A DNA stretch of 64,000 nt from Streptomyces sp. Go-475 (GCF_003330845.1 NZ_CP026121.1:1841501-1905500), one strand, 5' to 3'; numbered from the stretch's first letter, positions 24,213 to 32,919 are shown. A program made the numbers and translations. Notes: a model not told the origin generated them from the sequence alone.

Positions 24213-25442
24213 ATGACAGCTATGACCCCCGGCTCGAACATCCCCCTCTCCGCCGCCCGCGTGACGGTGGACGTCGCCGCGCCCGTGCGGCTCGACGTAT
24301 CGGGCCTGCTGCTCACCGCCGACGGCAAGGTGCGCTCCGACGACGACTTCATCTTCTACAACCAGCCGTCCGGCCCCGGCGTGACGTACCGCTCGGGCGG
24401 CGGCTCCGCACCCGACGCGATCACGGTCGACACGACCGCCCTCCCCCCGGGCATCGAGAAGATCGTCGTCACGGCCAGCCCGGACGCCGCGGGCCAGACC
24501 TTCCAGGGCATCGAGCCGACGGCCACGATCCGCAACGCGGACGACAGCTCCGTCCTGGCCACGTTCACGCCCCCGCAGCTCGGCAGCGAGACGGCCCTGG
24601 TGATCGTGGAGATCTACCTGCGCAACGGCCAGTGGAAGGCCCGCGCCGTCGGCCAGGGCTACGCCAACGGCCTCGCGGGCATCGCCACGGACTTCGGTGT
24701 GACGGTGGAGGAACCGGCCGCCGTCCCGGCCCAGCCGGTGACTCCGCCGCCGGCCCCGGTGCAGCCGCCCGCCGCTCCCGTGCAGCCGCCGGCCCCGCCC
24801 GTCGCCACGCCCGCCGCACCCCCTGCCGCCCCGGCCACGCCCCCGCCGCCCGCGCCCGGCGCCGGGAAGATCAACCTCGACAAGGGCCGCGTCAGCCTCC
24901 AGAAGAACCAGACCGTCTCGCTCATCAAGGGCGGCCGGCCCCTGCTCTCCCAGGTCAAGATGGGCCTCGGCTGGGAGCCGGCGTACCGCGGCAAGGACAT
25001 CGACCTGGACGCGTCGGTCATCGCCTACGGGCCGCAGCGCAATCACATCGACAGCTGCTACTTCGGCAAGCTGCAGATCATCGGCGGCGCGATCCGGCAC
25101 TCCGGCGACAACCTCACGGGCGAGGGCGGCGGTGACGACGAGGTCATCACGGTCGACCTCGGCCGCCTCCCCCAGGAGGTCACCGGCCTGGTCTTCACGG
25201 TGAACTCCTTCTCCGGCCAGAAGTTCACGGAGGTCGCCAAGGCCTACTGCCGCCTCCTGGACGGCACGACGGGCGAGGAACTGGTCCGCTTCGACCTCAC
25301 CAGCGCCGAGGCGCAGACCGGCGTGATGATGGCGAAGCTGATCCGCCAGTTCTCCGGCGAGTGGGACATGACGGCCATGGGCGACTTCGTGAAGTCCCGC
25401 ACGGTGCGGGGCATGGTCAAGCCGGCGGCCCAGGCACTCTGA
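24213..25442 (+). CDS. TerD-family calcium-binding stress protein, two domains
   Basis: 409 residues. Two TerD-type beta-sandwich domains (about 1-170 and 225-409) are joined by a Pro/Ala-rich linker of about 50 residues. Domain 1 has the Ca-binding loop SDDDFIFYNQPSGPG; domain 2 has LDASVIAYG...DNLTGEGGGDDEVITVDL. TerD proteins act in tellurite resistance and stress signalling and are numerous in Streptomyces. Divergent from the terpenoid operon across 164 bp. Confidence 0.9.
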   Translation: MTAMTPGSNIPLSAARVTVDVAAPVRLDVSGLLLTADGKVRSDDDFIFYNQPSGPGVTYRSGGGSAPDAITVDTTALPPGIEKIVVTASPDAAGQTFQGIEPTATIRNADDSSVLATFTPPQLGSETALVIVEIYLRNGQWKARAVGQGYANGLAGIATDFGVTVEEPAAVPAQPVTPPPAPVQPPAAPVQPPAPPVATPAAPPAAPATPPPPAPGAGKINLDKGRVSLQKNQTVSLIKGGRPLLSQVKMGLGWEPAYRGKDIDLDASVIAYGPQRNHIDSCYFGKLQIIGGAIRHSGDNLTGEGGGDDEVITVDLGRLPQEVTGLVFTVNSFSGQKFTEVAKAYCRLLDGTTGEELVRFDLTSAEAQTGVMMAKLIRQFSGEWDMTAMGDFVKSRTVRGMVKPAAQAL

Positions 25443-25547
25443 CCCCACCCGCCCCCCAGGGAACGCCCCCGGCCCAGGTCCGCACCCGCCGCGCCCACCT
25501 GCCGGGGGCACCCCGCCGCCCGCGTCGCCCTCCCCACCCCGGGCGGG

Positions 25548-26129
25548 TCAGTGAGCGCGGGCCCTCGGCTCCAACCCCTCCAGCAGCAGCCCGAGATACC
25601 GGCGGATGTGCCGGCCCTCCCCGTCCGCCAGTTCCGACGCCGTCGCCACGCCGTGGGTCAGTCGCAGGACGTCGATCGGCTCCACGTCCCGCCGCAGCGT
25701 GCCCTCCTCCTGCGCCGCGCGGACCAGCCGCCCGGCCGCGCTCCGCACCGAGTCGCCGCAGGCCGTGGTCACGGCCGAGTCGCCCTCGGTGACGGCCGGG
25801 CCGAGGAGCGCCTTCAGACCGCGCATCCGGATCATGCCGACGCCGAGTTCGTACAGCCACTCCCCCAGCGCCTCGCCCGGCGGCCGTTCGGCCGCGAGCC
25901 GGTCGGCCCGCGCCACGAGCGCCTCGATCCGGTCGAGGTAAGCCGCCTCCAGCAACGCCCGCCGCGTCGGGAAGTGCCGGTACAGCGTGCCGGAGCCCAC
26001 CCCCGCACGCCTGGCGATGTCGTCGAGCGACGCGCTCTCCCCGTGCTCGGCGAACGCCTCCACGGCCACCTTCAGCAACCGCTCGTGGTTGCGCCGAGCA
26101 TCCGCCCGCATGGGCCTGACCTGCGCCAC
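25548..26129 (-). CDS. TetR-family transcriptional regulator
   Basis: 193 residues from GTG 26129, which has GAGGAG 8 nt upstream; ATGs at 26144 and 26111 are alternatives. N-terminal HTH: NHERLLKVAVEAFAEHGESASLDDIARRAGVGSGTLYRHFPTRRALL. The C-terminal ligand domain has no assignable ligand. Neighbour on the 5' side is a truncated permease, so the original divergent target may have been lost. Confidence 0.88.
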   Translation of the reverse strand: MAQVRPMRADARRNHERLLKVAVEAFAEHGESASLDDIARRAGVGSGTLYRHFPTRRALLEAAYLDRIEALVARADRLAAERPPGEALGEWLYELGVGMIRMRGLKALLGPAVTEGDSAVTTACGDSVRSAAGRLVRAAQEEGTLRRDVEPIDVLRLTHGVATASELADGEGRHIRRYLGLLLEGLEPRARAH

Positions 26130-26197
26130 GCAGCCACTCCTCATCAACCGGGGACCCTCTCCGCACCCTACCGACACGGAGCCCCTGAAGCCCGCCC

Positions 26198-26563
26198 TCA
26201 CATCTTCATGACCCCGGCCGCGAGTTCCCGCAGGAAGTGTCGCGCCCCGATCAGGAACACCACGATCAGCGGGATGACACTCATCAGCGCACCGGCCATC
26301 ACCAGCGCGTAGTCGGCGTTGTAGAGGACGTTCAGGTTCGCCAGGGCCACCTGGAGCGTGACCTTCTCGGGGTCGATCATCACGACCAGGGGCCAGATGT
26401 AGTCGTTCCACAGGCCGATGAACGTGAAGATGCCGAGGAAGGCCAGGGCCGGACGGAACAGCGGCAGGGCGACCGTCCAGTACAGGCGGAAGAAGCCGGC
26501 ACCGTCGATGCGCCCGGCGTCCAGCAGTTCGTCCGGCAGTGAGCTCTGGGCGTACTGGCGCAT
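26198..26563 (-). pseudogene. 5'-truncated carbohydrate ABC permease
   Basis: Only the C-terminal 121 residues of a MalG-type permease remain. The reading frame opens at the EAA loop (LDAGRIDGAGFFRLYWTVALPLFRP) and runs through the last two TM helices to a normal C-terminus (RHFLRELAAGVMKM). The first roughly 150 residues and TM1-4 are absent; the 5' side runs directly into the LacI gene at 26632. A deletion between a LacI regulator and its sugar ABC operon would explain the arrangement. Not expected to function as a transporter. Confidence 0.75.
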
Positions 26564-26631
26564 CCAAAGCCGGTGTCAGGGGAACGGCACCGCCGATCTA
26601 CGGGCCCGGCCGGGATCAGGCAGAAGGCGGC

Positions 26632-27678
26632 TCAGGCGGACTCGCGGATCACCAGCTCGGGCGTCACCCAGGCGTCCGCGCCCCGCAGCGGCTCCTCACC
26701 CGCGCGCAGCCGGGCCACCTGCTCCACGGCCAGCCGCCCCAGGCGCCGCTTGTCGATGTGCAGGGTGGTCAGGGCGGGCTCGACCAGTTCGCCCAGGGAG
26801 AGGCCGTCGAAGCCCAGTACGGCCAGGTCGTCCGGGACGCGCCGGCCGTGGCGGCGGGCGGTGCGCATCGCCCCGACGGCGATCAGGTCGTTGAAGCCGA
26901 AGACCGCGGTGATGCCGGGCCGCGCCCGAAGCAGCCGTTCCATGCCGGCCTCGCCGCCCGCCACGCTGTGCTCGGGGCACACCACGACCCAGTCCTCGTC
27001 GACCGGCAGCCCGAGCCGCCGCACCTGCTCCAGGAAGGCCAGCCTGCGGGGGCCGGGGCCGTGCACGCCGTCCAGCATGCCGATCCTGCGGTGCCCCGCG
27101 CGGAACAGGTGGTCCATGCCCTGCTCGACGCCGGTGGCGGCGTCGATGCCGACGGCCGCGAACCGGGTCTGCTGCGGACCGCGCTCCAGCAGCACCAGCG
27201 GCACGCCCCCGAGATGCCGGGTGAGTACCTCGTCGGGGTCCTTGAAGTAGCCGACGACCGCGTCCGCCTGGTGGGAGAGCACGTCGAGGGCCTGCCGCTC
27301 CCTGCCCTCGTCGATGCGGGAGTCCCACACCACGACCTGCCAGCCGCGCTGCTCGGCCGCCTCCAGCACCCCGGCGGCCACCTCGGGGAAGAACGGGTTG
27401 CGCAGGTCCGGGATGACCAGGCCCGCCGTCACCGCCCCCTTCTGGACGAGTCCGCGCGCGAACCGGCTCGGCCGGTAGTCCAGGAGCCGCGCCGCCTCCA
27501 GGACCCGCTCCTTGGTGGCCGGGTCGATCTCACCCTTGTCGTTGACCGCGCGGGACACCGTCTGGCGTGACACCCCGGCCAGTCGGGCGACGTCGTGGAT
27601 CGTGGCCCGGCGCCGGGCACCGTCGGGCCGCTCGGCACCCGGCTCCGCGCGCTGATTGTCCGTCCACACGCTGAGCAC
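26632..27678 (-). CDS. LacI-family transcriptional regulator
   Basis: 348 residues. HTH at about 25-50 (ATIHDVARLAGVSRQTVSRAVN) and hinge helix RPSRFARGL, then a periplasmic-binding-like effector domain (GLVIPDLRNPFFPEVAAGV, VFGFNDLIAVGAM, DDLAVLGFDG). It lies just upstream of the permease fragment, so it likely once controlled a now-deleted sugar ABC operon and may be orphaned. Confidence 0.92.
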   Translation of the reverse strand: MLSVWTDNQRAEPGAERPDGARRRATIHDVARLAGVSRQTVSRAVNDKGEIDPATKERVLEAARLLDYRPSRFARGLVQKGAVTAGLVIPDLRNPFFPEVAAGVLEAAEQRGWQVVVWDSRIDEGRERQALDVLSHQADAVVGYFKDPDEVLTRHLGGVPLVLLERGPQQTRFAAVGIDAATGVEQGMDHLFRAGHRRIGMLDGVHGPGPRRLAFLEQVRRLGLPVDEDWVVVCPEHSVAGGEAGMERLLRARPGITAVFGFNDLIAVGAMRTARRHGRRVPDDLAVLGFDGLSLGELVEPALTTLHIDKRRLGRLAVEQVARLRAGEEPLRGADAWVTPELVIRESA

Positions 27679-27725
27679 TGTATCCGGCAGCGGAGGCCGT
27701 CCGGCAGGGGCAGCCGGGCGGCCCC

Positions 27726-28130
27726 TCAGCCGTCCAGCTCGGTGAACAACGTCAGCTGCAGGGCCCCGGGGGCGTCGAGCCGGGAGTTCAGGGAGTTCCA
27801 GGGCGTGCGGGTGGGCTCGGCGATCACCTCGGCTCCGGCGGCGGCCAGCCTCGCCGTCGTGGCGGCGGAGTCGTCCACCTGGAAGGCGACCCGGACGTGC
27901 CCGGCCACCCGCCGCCCCACCTCGACGTCGTCGATGAACGCGGCGTGGTTCGGGTCGGTCAGCTCCAGCGTGGCCCGCCCCGCCTCGAGGATCGTCACCC
28001 GCCCGCCCTCCGAGGCGAACGCACCCCGCTCGGCCAGTCCGAGCACGTCCCGGTAGAAGTGCAGCGCGGCGTCGTAGTCGTCCGCCGTCACCACCAGACG
28101 GAGTTCGCGAACGGCTGGTTCATCGGACAT
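27726..28130 (-). CDS. VOC-family (glyoxalase-like) protein
   Basis: 134 residues in two beta-alpha-beta-beta-beta modules (ELRLVVTADDYDAALHFYRDVLGL, then HVRVAFQVDDSAATTARLAAAGAEVI). These are vicinal-oxygen-chelate proteins: dioxygenases, lyases or resistance proteins. Metal ligands and substrate cannot be assigned. AGGAG precedes the ATG at 28130. Confidence 0.87.
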   Translation of the reverse strand: MSDEPAVRELRLVVTADDYDAALHFYRDVLGLAERGAFASEGGRVTILEAGRATLELTDPNHAAFIDDVEVGRRVAGHVRVAFQVDDSAATTARLAAAGAEVIAEPTRTPWNSLNSRLDAPGALQLTLFTELDG

Positions 28131-28165
28131 GACGGCTCCTCCGGGCCTCGGGTAACCGCACACAA

Positions 28166-28213
28166 CCCACCGACCGACCGGTTGATTCCCGTCCGGCCGG
28201 TCAGTGCGGTGGG
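28166..28213. promoter_or_regulatory. Imperfect inverted repeat between VOC and DinB genes
   Basis: CCCACCGACCGACCGG (28166-28181) faces CCGGCCGGTC (28193-28202) and CGGTGGG (28207-28213). It lies in the divergent gap and may be an operator or hairpin; no family match is claimed. Confidence 0.35.
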
Positions 28214-28417
28214 CGGCCGAAACCCGGAGACAGCCCGAGGCCGGGCACGCTACCGTCCGCCGGCACGGCCCCTTCACTCGAACGTCCCGCCTTTCAGGCA
28301 GACGAACGCACCGCGCTCATCGGATGGCTGGACCTGCAACGGCAGATCCTGCGCTGGAAGTGCGAGGGCCTCAGCGAGGCGGACGCGCACCGCTCCGTCA
28401 TCCCGACGTCACCGGCG

Positions 28418-28780
28418 ATGACGATGGCCGGGCTGATCAGCCACATGCGCTGGGTCGAGCACACCTGGCTCGAGGTGTTGTTCCTCGGGGGCGACGAGAG
28501 GGGCAACCCGTCCTTCGACGAGACGGACGAGGACGCCGACTGGCGCACCGACTCCGTCACTCTGCGGCAGGTCCTCGCGGACTACGAGGCCCAGTGCGCC
28601 CGCAGCAACGAGATCGTGGCCGCAGCCTCCCTGGACGACGTCGGCCGCCACCCCGGCTACCGCTCCGGCAAGGCCAACCTGCGCTGGATGCTCATCCACC
28701 TCATCGAGGAGACCGGCCGGCACGCCGGGCACGCGGACATCGTGCGGGAGCTGCTGGACGGGGCGAAGGGGTACTACTGA
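28418..28780 (+). CDS. DinB/DUF664-family protein, 5' end unclear
   Basis: 120 residues from ATG 28418 (MTMAGLISHMRWVEHTWLEVLFLG ... LIEETGRHAGHADIVRELLDG) match the DUF664 DinB-fold family, with metal-type histidines in SHMRWVEH and TGRHAGHAD. The same frame upstream to about 28280 reads ERPAFQADERTALIGWLDLQ and KCEGLSEADAHRSVIP, which is the normal N-terminus of this family. However, no ATG, GTG or TTG occurs in that part. Either a noncanonical start, a frameshift near the start, or loss of the start codon is implied. Confidence 0.6.
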   Translation: MTMAGLISHMRWVEHTWLEVLFLGGDERGNPSFDETDEDADWRTDSVTLRQVLADYEAQCARSNEIVAAASLDDVGRHPGYRSGKANLRWMLIHLIEETGRHAGHADIVRELLDGAKGYY

Positions 28781-28885
28781 GGCCGGAAGTACCGCCAGGC
28801 CGTGTCCGCGAGCCCGGGGCAGCCGGAGGCGGGCGCGGCGTCGGCCGGGGGCCGTGATCCGCACCGGCCGTGTCGCCGACGCGGC

Positions 28886-29065
28886 CTAGGGGTGTCCGCA
28901 AAGTCCCGCCTGCCCCGCGACGCCCGGCACGCCCTCTCGCCGCACCGGGTGAACACCCGAGTACAACCAGTACGCGGGCGTCCGCCCGGCACGCCGAGAG
29001 AACGCACCGAACGCCGCAGGGCCCGCCCTCCGGGCAGACGACGGGACTTTGCGGACACCCCCTAG
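28886..29065. repeat. 180-bp dispersed element with long terminal inverted repeats
   Basis: Left end CTAGGGGTGTCCGCAAAGTC (28886 on, to 28908) is the inverted copy of the right end at 29042-29065, one extra C aside. The interior contains smaller hairpins such as CGGGTGAACACCCG and GGGCGTCCGCCC. No protein-like frame. The right terminus supplies the TAG stop of the ACC deaminase gene. It resembles a MITE or structured intergenic element common in Streptomyces. Confidence 0.65.
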
Positions 29066-30078
29066 AACAGCGCGCTGTACGCGTTCAGGGCGGGCTGTCC
29101 GCCCAAGTGGGCGTAGAGCACCGTCGCGTCGGGGCCGATCTCGCCCCGGGACACCAGGTCGATCAGCCCGGCCATGGACTTCCCCTCGTACACGGGGTCG
29201 GTGACCATCCCCTCCGTCCGGGCCGCGAGCCGCATCGCCGCCAGGGTGGTCTCGTCGGGGACGCCGTACACGCCCGCGTGGTACCGCTCGTCCAGTTCGA
29301 CGTCGACCTCGGTCAGCTCGCGTTCGACGCCGATGAGCCGCCCGGTGCCGTGCGCGATCCGGGCGATCTGGGCCCGGGTGGCGGCCGGTTTCGCGGAGGC
29401 GTCGATGCCGAGGACGCGCCGGGGCCGCCCGCCGGCCTGCTCCAGCGCGGCGAACCCGGCGACCATACCCGCCTGGGTCGACCCGGTCACCGAGCACACG
29501 ACGACGGTGTCGAAGAAGACGCCCAGCTCCCGCTCCTGCTCGGCCACCTCGTACGCCCACCCGGCGAAGCCGAGGCCGCCGAGCGGGTGGTCGGAGGCCC
29601 CGGCCGGGATGGCGTAGGGCTTCCCGCCCGCCTCCTCGACCTCCCGGAGCGCCCGCTCCCAGCTCTCCTTGAACCCGATCCCGAACCCGGCCCGCACCAG
29701 CCGTACGTCGGCCCCGGCGAGCCGGCTGATCAGGATGTTGCCGACCTTGTCGTACACGGCGTCGGGCCAGTCCACCCAACTCTCCTGTACGAGCACGCAC
29801 TTGAGCCCGACACGGGCGGCGACCGCCGCGACCTGGCGGGTGTGGTTGGACTGCACCCCGCCGATCGACACGAGCGTGTCACAGCCCTGGGCGAGCGCGT
29901 CGGCGACCAGGTACTCCAGCTTGCGCGTCTTGTTCCCGCCGTAGGCGACACCGGAGTTGCAGTCCTCGCGCTTGGCCCAGAGGGAGGCACCGCCGAGGTG
30001 CGCGGTCAGCCGTTCCAGGGGGTGGACGGGCGAGGGCCCGAAGAGCAGCGGGTAACGCGCGTACGAGGAAAGGGACAT
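29062..30078 (-). CDS. acdS: 1-aminocyclopropane-1-carboxylate deaminase
   Basis: 338-residue PLP enzyme that converts ACC to 2-oxobutyrate and ammonia. The exact family length and motifs are present: [22 protein letters not shown] with PLP Lys50, [43 protein letters not shown] region with Glu298, and [15 protein letters not shown] with Leu325. Glu298 and Leu325 align with the Glu295/Leu322 pair that separates true AcdS from D-cysteine desulfhydrase. GGGAGG lies before the ATG. A GntR regulator gene follows upstream, across a tandem-repeat tract. Confidence 0.88.
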   Translation of the reverse strand: MSLSSYARYPLLFGPSPVHPLERLTAHLGGASLWAKREDCNSGVAYGGNKTRKLEYLVADALAQGCDTLVSIGGVQSNHTRQVAAVAARVGLKCVLVQESWVDWPDAVYDKVGNILISRLAGADVRLVRAGFGIGFKESWERALREVEEAGGKPYAIPAGASDHPLGGLGFAGWAYEVAEQERELGVFFDTVVVCSVTGSTQAGMVAGFAALEQAGGRPRRVLGIDASAKPAATRAQIARIAHGTGRLIGVERELTEVDVELDERYHAGVYGVPDETTLAAMRLAARTEGMVTDPVYEGKSMAGLIDLVSRGEIGPDATVLYAHLGGQPALNAYSALF

Positions 30079-30127
30079 GGGTCCTCCCTGGGCTCGGGGG
30101 TTCGCTGGTCGGGGATTCGCAGGTCCC

Positions 30128-30226
30128 GGGGTTCGCCGGGGCGGGGGTTCGCAGGTTTCGGGGTTCGCCGGGGCGGGGGTTCGCTGGCCCGGTTCGCCGG
30201 GCCGGGGCTCGCCGGGCCGGGGCTCA
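30128..30226. repeat. G-rich tandem repeats upstream of acdS
   Basis: A 25-bp word beginning GGGGTTCGCCGGGGC is repeated exactly at 30128-30152 and 30160-30184 (period 32). A 15-bp word GCCGGGCCGGGGCTC is then repeated in tandem near 30197-30226. Degenerate GTTCGC copies continue on both sides (about 30090-30315). It fills the space between acdS and its presumed regulator. Confidence 0.7.
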
Positions 30227-30321
30227 CTGACCTGGGAGTTCGCTGCCCCGGGGACTCGCCGGGTCCGGCAATTCCCGGGCCGGGGCCCGACCCGGGAAAT
30301 TCGCCGGACCCGGCGTTCGTC

Positions 30322-30963
30322 TCAGTCGGCAAGCGCTTCGAGCCCCCGCCAGATCTCCGCCGTGACGCGGACCGCCTCGGCCGCGTCGCCCCCGGCGCAG
30401 GCCTCGATCAGCCGCTCGTGCAGTCCGGCCGAGCGGCAGCTGCCGCCCTCGCCGAAGCGCCGGCGCTCCAGGCGGCGGATGAGCGGGGTGTAGCGGGCGA
30501 CGGTAGCGGCGGCCGCCCGGTTGCCGCTGACCCGGACGAGGACGTCGTGCAGTTCGTCGTCGGCGCGCAGTGCCGTGTCCACGTCCCCGGCTCCCACGGC
30601 CGCGGCGAACCGCTCGTTCGCGGCGCGCATCGCCGCGATGTCCGCGGCGGACAGCCGGGGCACGGCGACCCGCGTGGCGAGTTCGTGCAGGGCGCCGACC
30701 ACGGCGGCGGCGTCCCGGACGTCGGCGGCCACGAGCGGGGTGACCCGGGTGTAGCTCTGCGGCTTGCTCTCCAGCAGCCCGTCGTCCACGAGCCGCGAGA
30801 ACGCCTCCCGAACCGGCGCCCGGGACAGCCCGAGCCGCTCGGCGAGCTCGGCGTCCCGCACCACCGCGCCCGGTTCGATCTCCCCGGCCACGATGGCGTC
30901 CCGGATCGCCGCGTAGGCCCGGTCCCTGAGCAGGGTGCGGGGGACGGGCCGGATGGTTTCCAT
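30322..30963 (-). CDS. GntR-family (FCD) regulator, probable acdS regulator
   Basis: 213 residues. Winged helix RDRAYAAIRDAIVAGEIEPGAVVRDAELAERLGLSRAPVREAFSRLVDDGLL, then an FCD domain with ADDELHDVLV metal-type residues and GLHERLIEAC. Located upstream of acdS on the same strand, with the repeat tract between. By position it likely controls ACC deaminase and itself; a GntR next to acdS is common in actinomycetes. Confidence 0.9.
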   Translation of the reverse strand: METIRPVPRTLLRDRAYAAIRDAIVAGEIEPGAVVRDAELAERLGLSRAPVREAFSRLVDDGLLESKPQSYTRVTPLVAADVRDAAAVVGALHELATRVAVPRLSAADIAAMRAANERFAAAVGAGDVDTALRADDELHDVLVRVSGNRAAAATVARYTPLIRRLERRRFGEGGSCRSAGLHERLIEACAGGDAAEAVRVTAEIWRGLEALAD

Positions 30964-30967
30964 GAAC

Positions 30968-30984
30968 TGAAATGTTAGATGTCA
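30968..30984. promoter_or_regulatory. Candidate GntR operator
   Basis: Inverted repeat TGAAAT-N5-ATGTCA five bases ahead of the GntR start, overlapping a minus-strand TTGACA (-35-like). AT-rich relative to the surroundings. Possible autoregulatory site. Confidence 0.4.
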
Positions 30985-31086
30985 ATGCTCGGCGCACGCC
31001 AGGGCAGATGGGGATCCGCGCACAACCCTGACCGCTCTGCCCGAGCGCAGTTCCGCGGAAGGAGCGCTCGGGCAAGGCATCCCCCG

Positions 31087-31392
31087 TCACACAGCACCCG
31101 TCACAAGGCCATTGACCAGGAACAGGCCAGAGGGACTTGCCGTGACACCGTACACGCGCCTGATTCCGACCGGCGCGATTCTCTTCACCCGGTCCAACGC
31201 CACAGACTCGTCGTAGCCTTGCATCTCGCTACGAGCCGGGGCTACATGTGCGACCGTATGAGCCAGTCGCTCCAACTTGTCAGCCTTGTACCCGATACGA
31301 AGGTTCAGAAGTCCAGCGAGGCACGGGCTATACCGTGGCGTACTCCACAGAACCGTGCCCGGTGCCTCGCGGGTTGACCCTCTCTCGCACAC
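31087..31392 (-). CDS. Doubtful 101-residue hypothetical protein
   Basis: Open frame ending LDRVKRIAPVGIRRVYGVTASPSGLFLVNGLVTGAV, which looks protein-like, but third-position GC is clearly lower than in neighbouring genes and no family is recognised. It may be an acquired small gene, a remnant, or a chance frame in a gap of about 500 bp. No clear ribosome-binding site seen. Confidence 0.22.
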   Translation of the reverse strand: MCERGSTREAPGTVLWSTPRYSPCLAGLLNLRIGYKADKLERLAHTVAHVAPARSEMQGYDESVALDRVKRIAPVGIRRVYGVTASPSGLFLVNGLVTGAV

Positions 31393-31440
31393 ATCCCTCG
31401 GTGTCGATGAGTCCCGAAAGACACCCGATCCAGGGAGGAA

Positions 31441-31462
31441 CCGAACGAAGCCACTCGTTCGG
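31441..31462 (-). terminator. Hairpin after phoX
   Basis: Perfect 8-bp stem CCGAACGA / TCGTTCGG with loop AGCCAC, 15 bp beyond the phosphatase stop on its coding strand. Confidence 0.55.
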
Positions 31463-31476
31463 AGGACTCGACACGG

Positions 31477-32919
31477 CTATCGCCGCTGTCGCTTCCAGGG
31501 TCCCGTGATCGCGAGCAGGATGCCCGGGTCCTGGATGTTGGCGTAAAGCGTCCTGCCGTCGGGCGAGAAGGTGACGCCGGCGAACTCGCTGTATTCCGGC
31601 TCCTCCTCGGTGCCGATGTTCAGGTCGTTGCGGGCGATCGGGTAGGTGCGGCCGCTGTCGGTGGCGCCGAAGAGGTGCGAGACGCCCTCGCCGTCCTCGG
31701 CGAGGACGATGCCGCCGTACGGGGAGACGGTGATGTTGTCGGGGCCGTCGAACGCGCCCTCCTTCGACGGGTCGGGGTTCACGCCGAGCAGCACCTTCAG
31801 GGTCAGCGTCCGGCGCCTGGGGTCGTAGAACCAGACCTGGCCGTCGTGCTGTACGGGGCTCTCCTCACGGGCGTACGAGGAGACGATGTAGGCGCCGCCG
31901 TCGCCCCACCACATGCCCTCCAGCTTGCGGGCGCGGGTGACCTCGCCGTCGCCGAACTGCTTGCGCACCGGGGTCGTCCGGGCGTCGCGGTCGGGCACGT
32001 CCACCCAGTCCACGCCATAGACGGTGCCGGTCTTCGTGGCGCGGGACAGGTCGTCGACGAACCGGCCGCCGGAGTCGTAGCACTTGGGCGCCTGGAGGAC
32101 TCCGGCGTCGTCGGCGAGTTCGCGGAATTTCCCGGGGCCGTACGCGAAACCCTTGGGCGGGGTCCAGCGGTAGAAGAGGCCGTTGGGCTCGTCGTCGTCC
32201 TCGGTGAGGTAGGCGTGGCCGCGCCTGGGGTCGATGACGACGGCTTCGTGGTCGTAGCGGCCGAAGAACTTCAGCGGTTCGGGGTGGCGGTTGGCGCGCC
32301 GGTCGACGGGGTCGACCTCGAAGACGTAGCCGTGGTCCTTGGTCATGCCGTTGGTGCCGGCCCGGTCGGAGTTCTCCTCGCAGGTGAGCCAGGTGCCCCA
32401 CGGAGTGGCGCCGCCCGCGCAGTTGGTGGAGGTGCCGGCGATGCCGACCCACTCGGCGACGCGCCCGTCGGGGCGCACCTCGACGACCGTGCAGCCGCCG
32501 GACGCGGCCGGGTCGTAGACGAGGCCCTCGGTGAGCGGCACCGGGTGCTTCCAGTTGACGCGGGGGCCCTTCAGCTCGTGGTTGTTGACGAGCAGGGTGG
32601 TGCCGCGGGGGCCGTCGAAGGCGGCGGTGCCGTCGTGGTTGGACGGCGTGAACTCGCCCGATTCCAGCCTGGTCCGGCCGCTGTAGGTGAGGATCTTGTA
32701 CGTGAATCCGGCGGGCAGGGCGAGGATCCCCGCGGGGTCCGGGACGAGCGGCCCGTAGCCGGCCCCGTGCCCGGCGTCCGCCGCGCCCTCCGCGCTGTCG
32801 GTGTCGTAGGACGCGAGGGCGTTCGGTGCGGTGGCGAGGGCGCCGACGCTGCCCGCCAGCGCGACACCGGCACCGGTGATCGCGGTGGTTCTGGCGAAGT
32901 CCCTGCGGGTGAGCGACAT
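31477..32919 (-). CDS. phoX: PhoX-family alkaline phosphatase (DUF839), Tat-exported
   Basis: 480 residues. Twin-arginine signal SLTRRDFARTTAITGAGVALAGSVGALATAP gives export in folded form. The mature protein matches the calcium/iron-dependent PhoX beta-propeller family: LLVNNHELKGPRVNW, NCAGGATPWGTWLTCEEN (conserved Cys/Glu region), FGRYDHEAVVIDPRRGHAYLTEDDD, and GPDNITVSPYGGIVLAEDGEG. It hydrolyses phosphomonoesters outside the cell. The ATG at 32919 starts just at the Tat signal. A two-unit PHO box lies about 70-90 bp upstream, supporting PhoP control. Confidence 0.9.
   Translation of the reverse strand: MSLTRRDFARTTAITGAGVALAGSVGALATAPNALASYDTDSAEGAADAGHGAGYGPLVPDPAGILALPAGFTYKILTYSGRTRLESGEFTPSNHDGTAAFDGPRGTTLLVNNHELKGPRVNWKHPVPLTEGLVYDPAASGGCTVVEVRPDGRVAEWVGIAGTSTNCAGGATPWGTWLTCEENSDRAGTNGMTKDHGYVFEVDPVDRRANRHPEPLKFFGRYDHEAVVIDPRRGHAYLTEDDDEPNGLFYRWTPPKGFAYGPGKFRELADDAGVLQAPKCYDSGGRFVDDLSRATKTGTVYGVDWVDVPDRDARTTPVRKQFGDGEVTRARKLEGMWWGDGGAYIVSSYAREESPVQHDGQVWFYDPRRRTLTLKVLLGVNPDPSKEGAFDGPDNITVSPYGGIVLAEDGEGVSHLFGATDSGRTYPIARNDLNIGTEEEPEYSEFAGVTFSPDGRTLYANIQDPGILLAITGPWKRQRR

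Noticed and set aside
28870..30978. Long plus-strand frame opposite acdS and the GntR gene
   Set aside because: Low-complexity shadow; acdS and GntR on the minus strand have complete family motifs and ribosome-binding sites.
31400..31425. Hammerhead-ribozyme-like words CGATGAGTCC...CGAAA
   Set aside because: The conserved CUGAUGA core is not matched (UCGAUGA), and the three-stem arrangement cannot be drawn.
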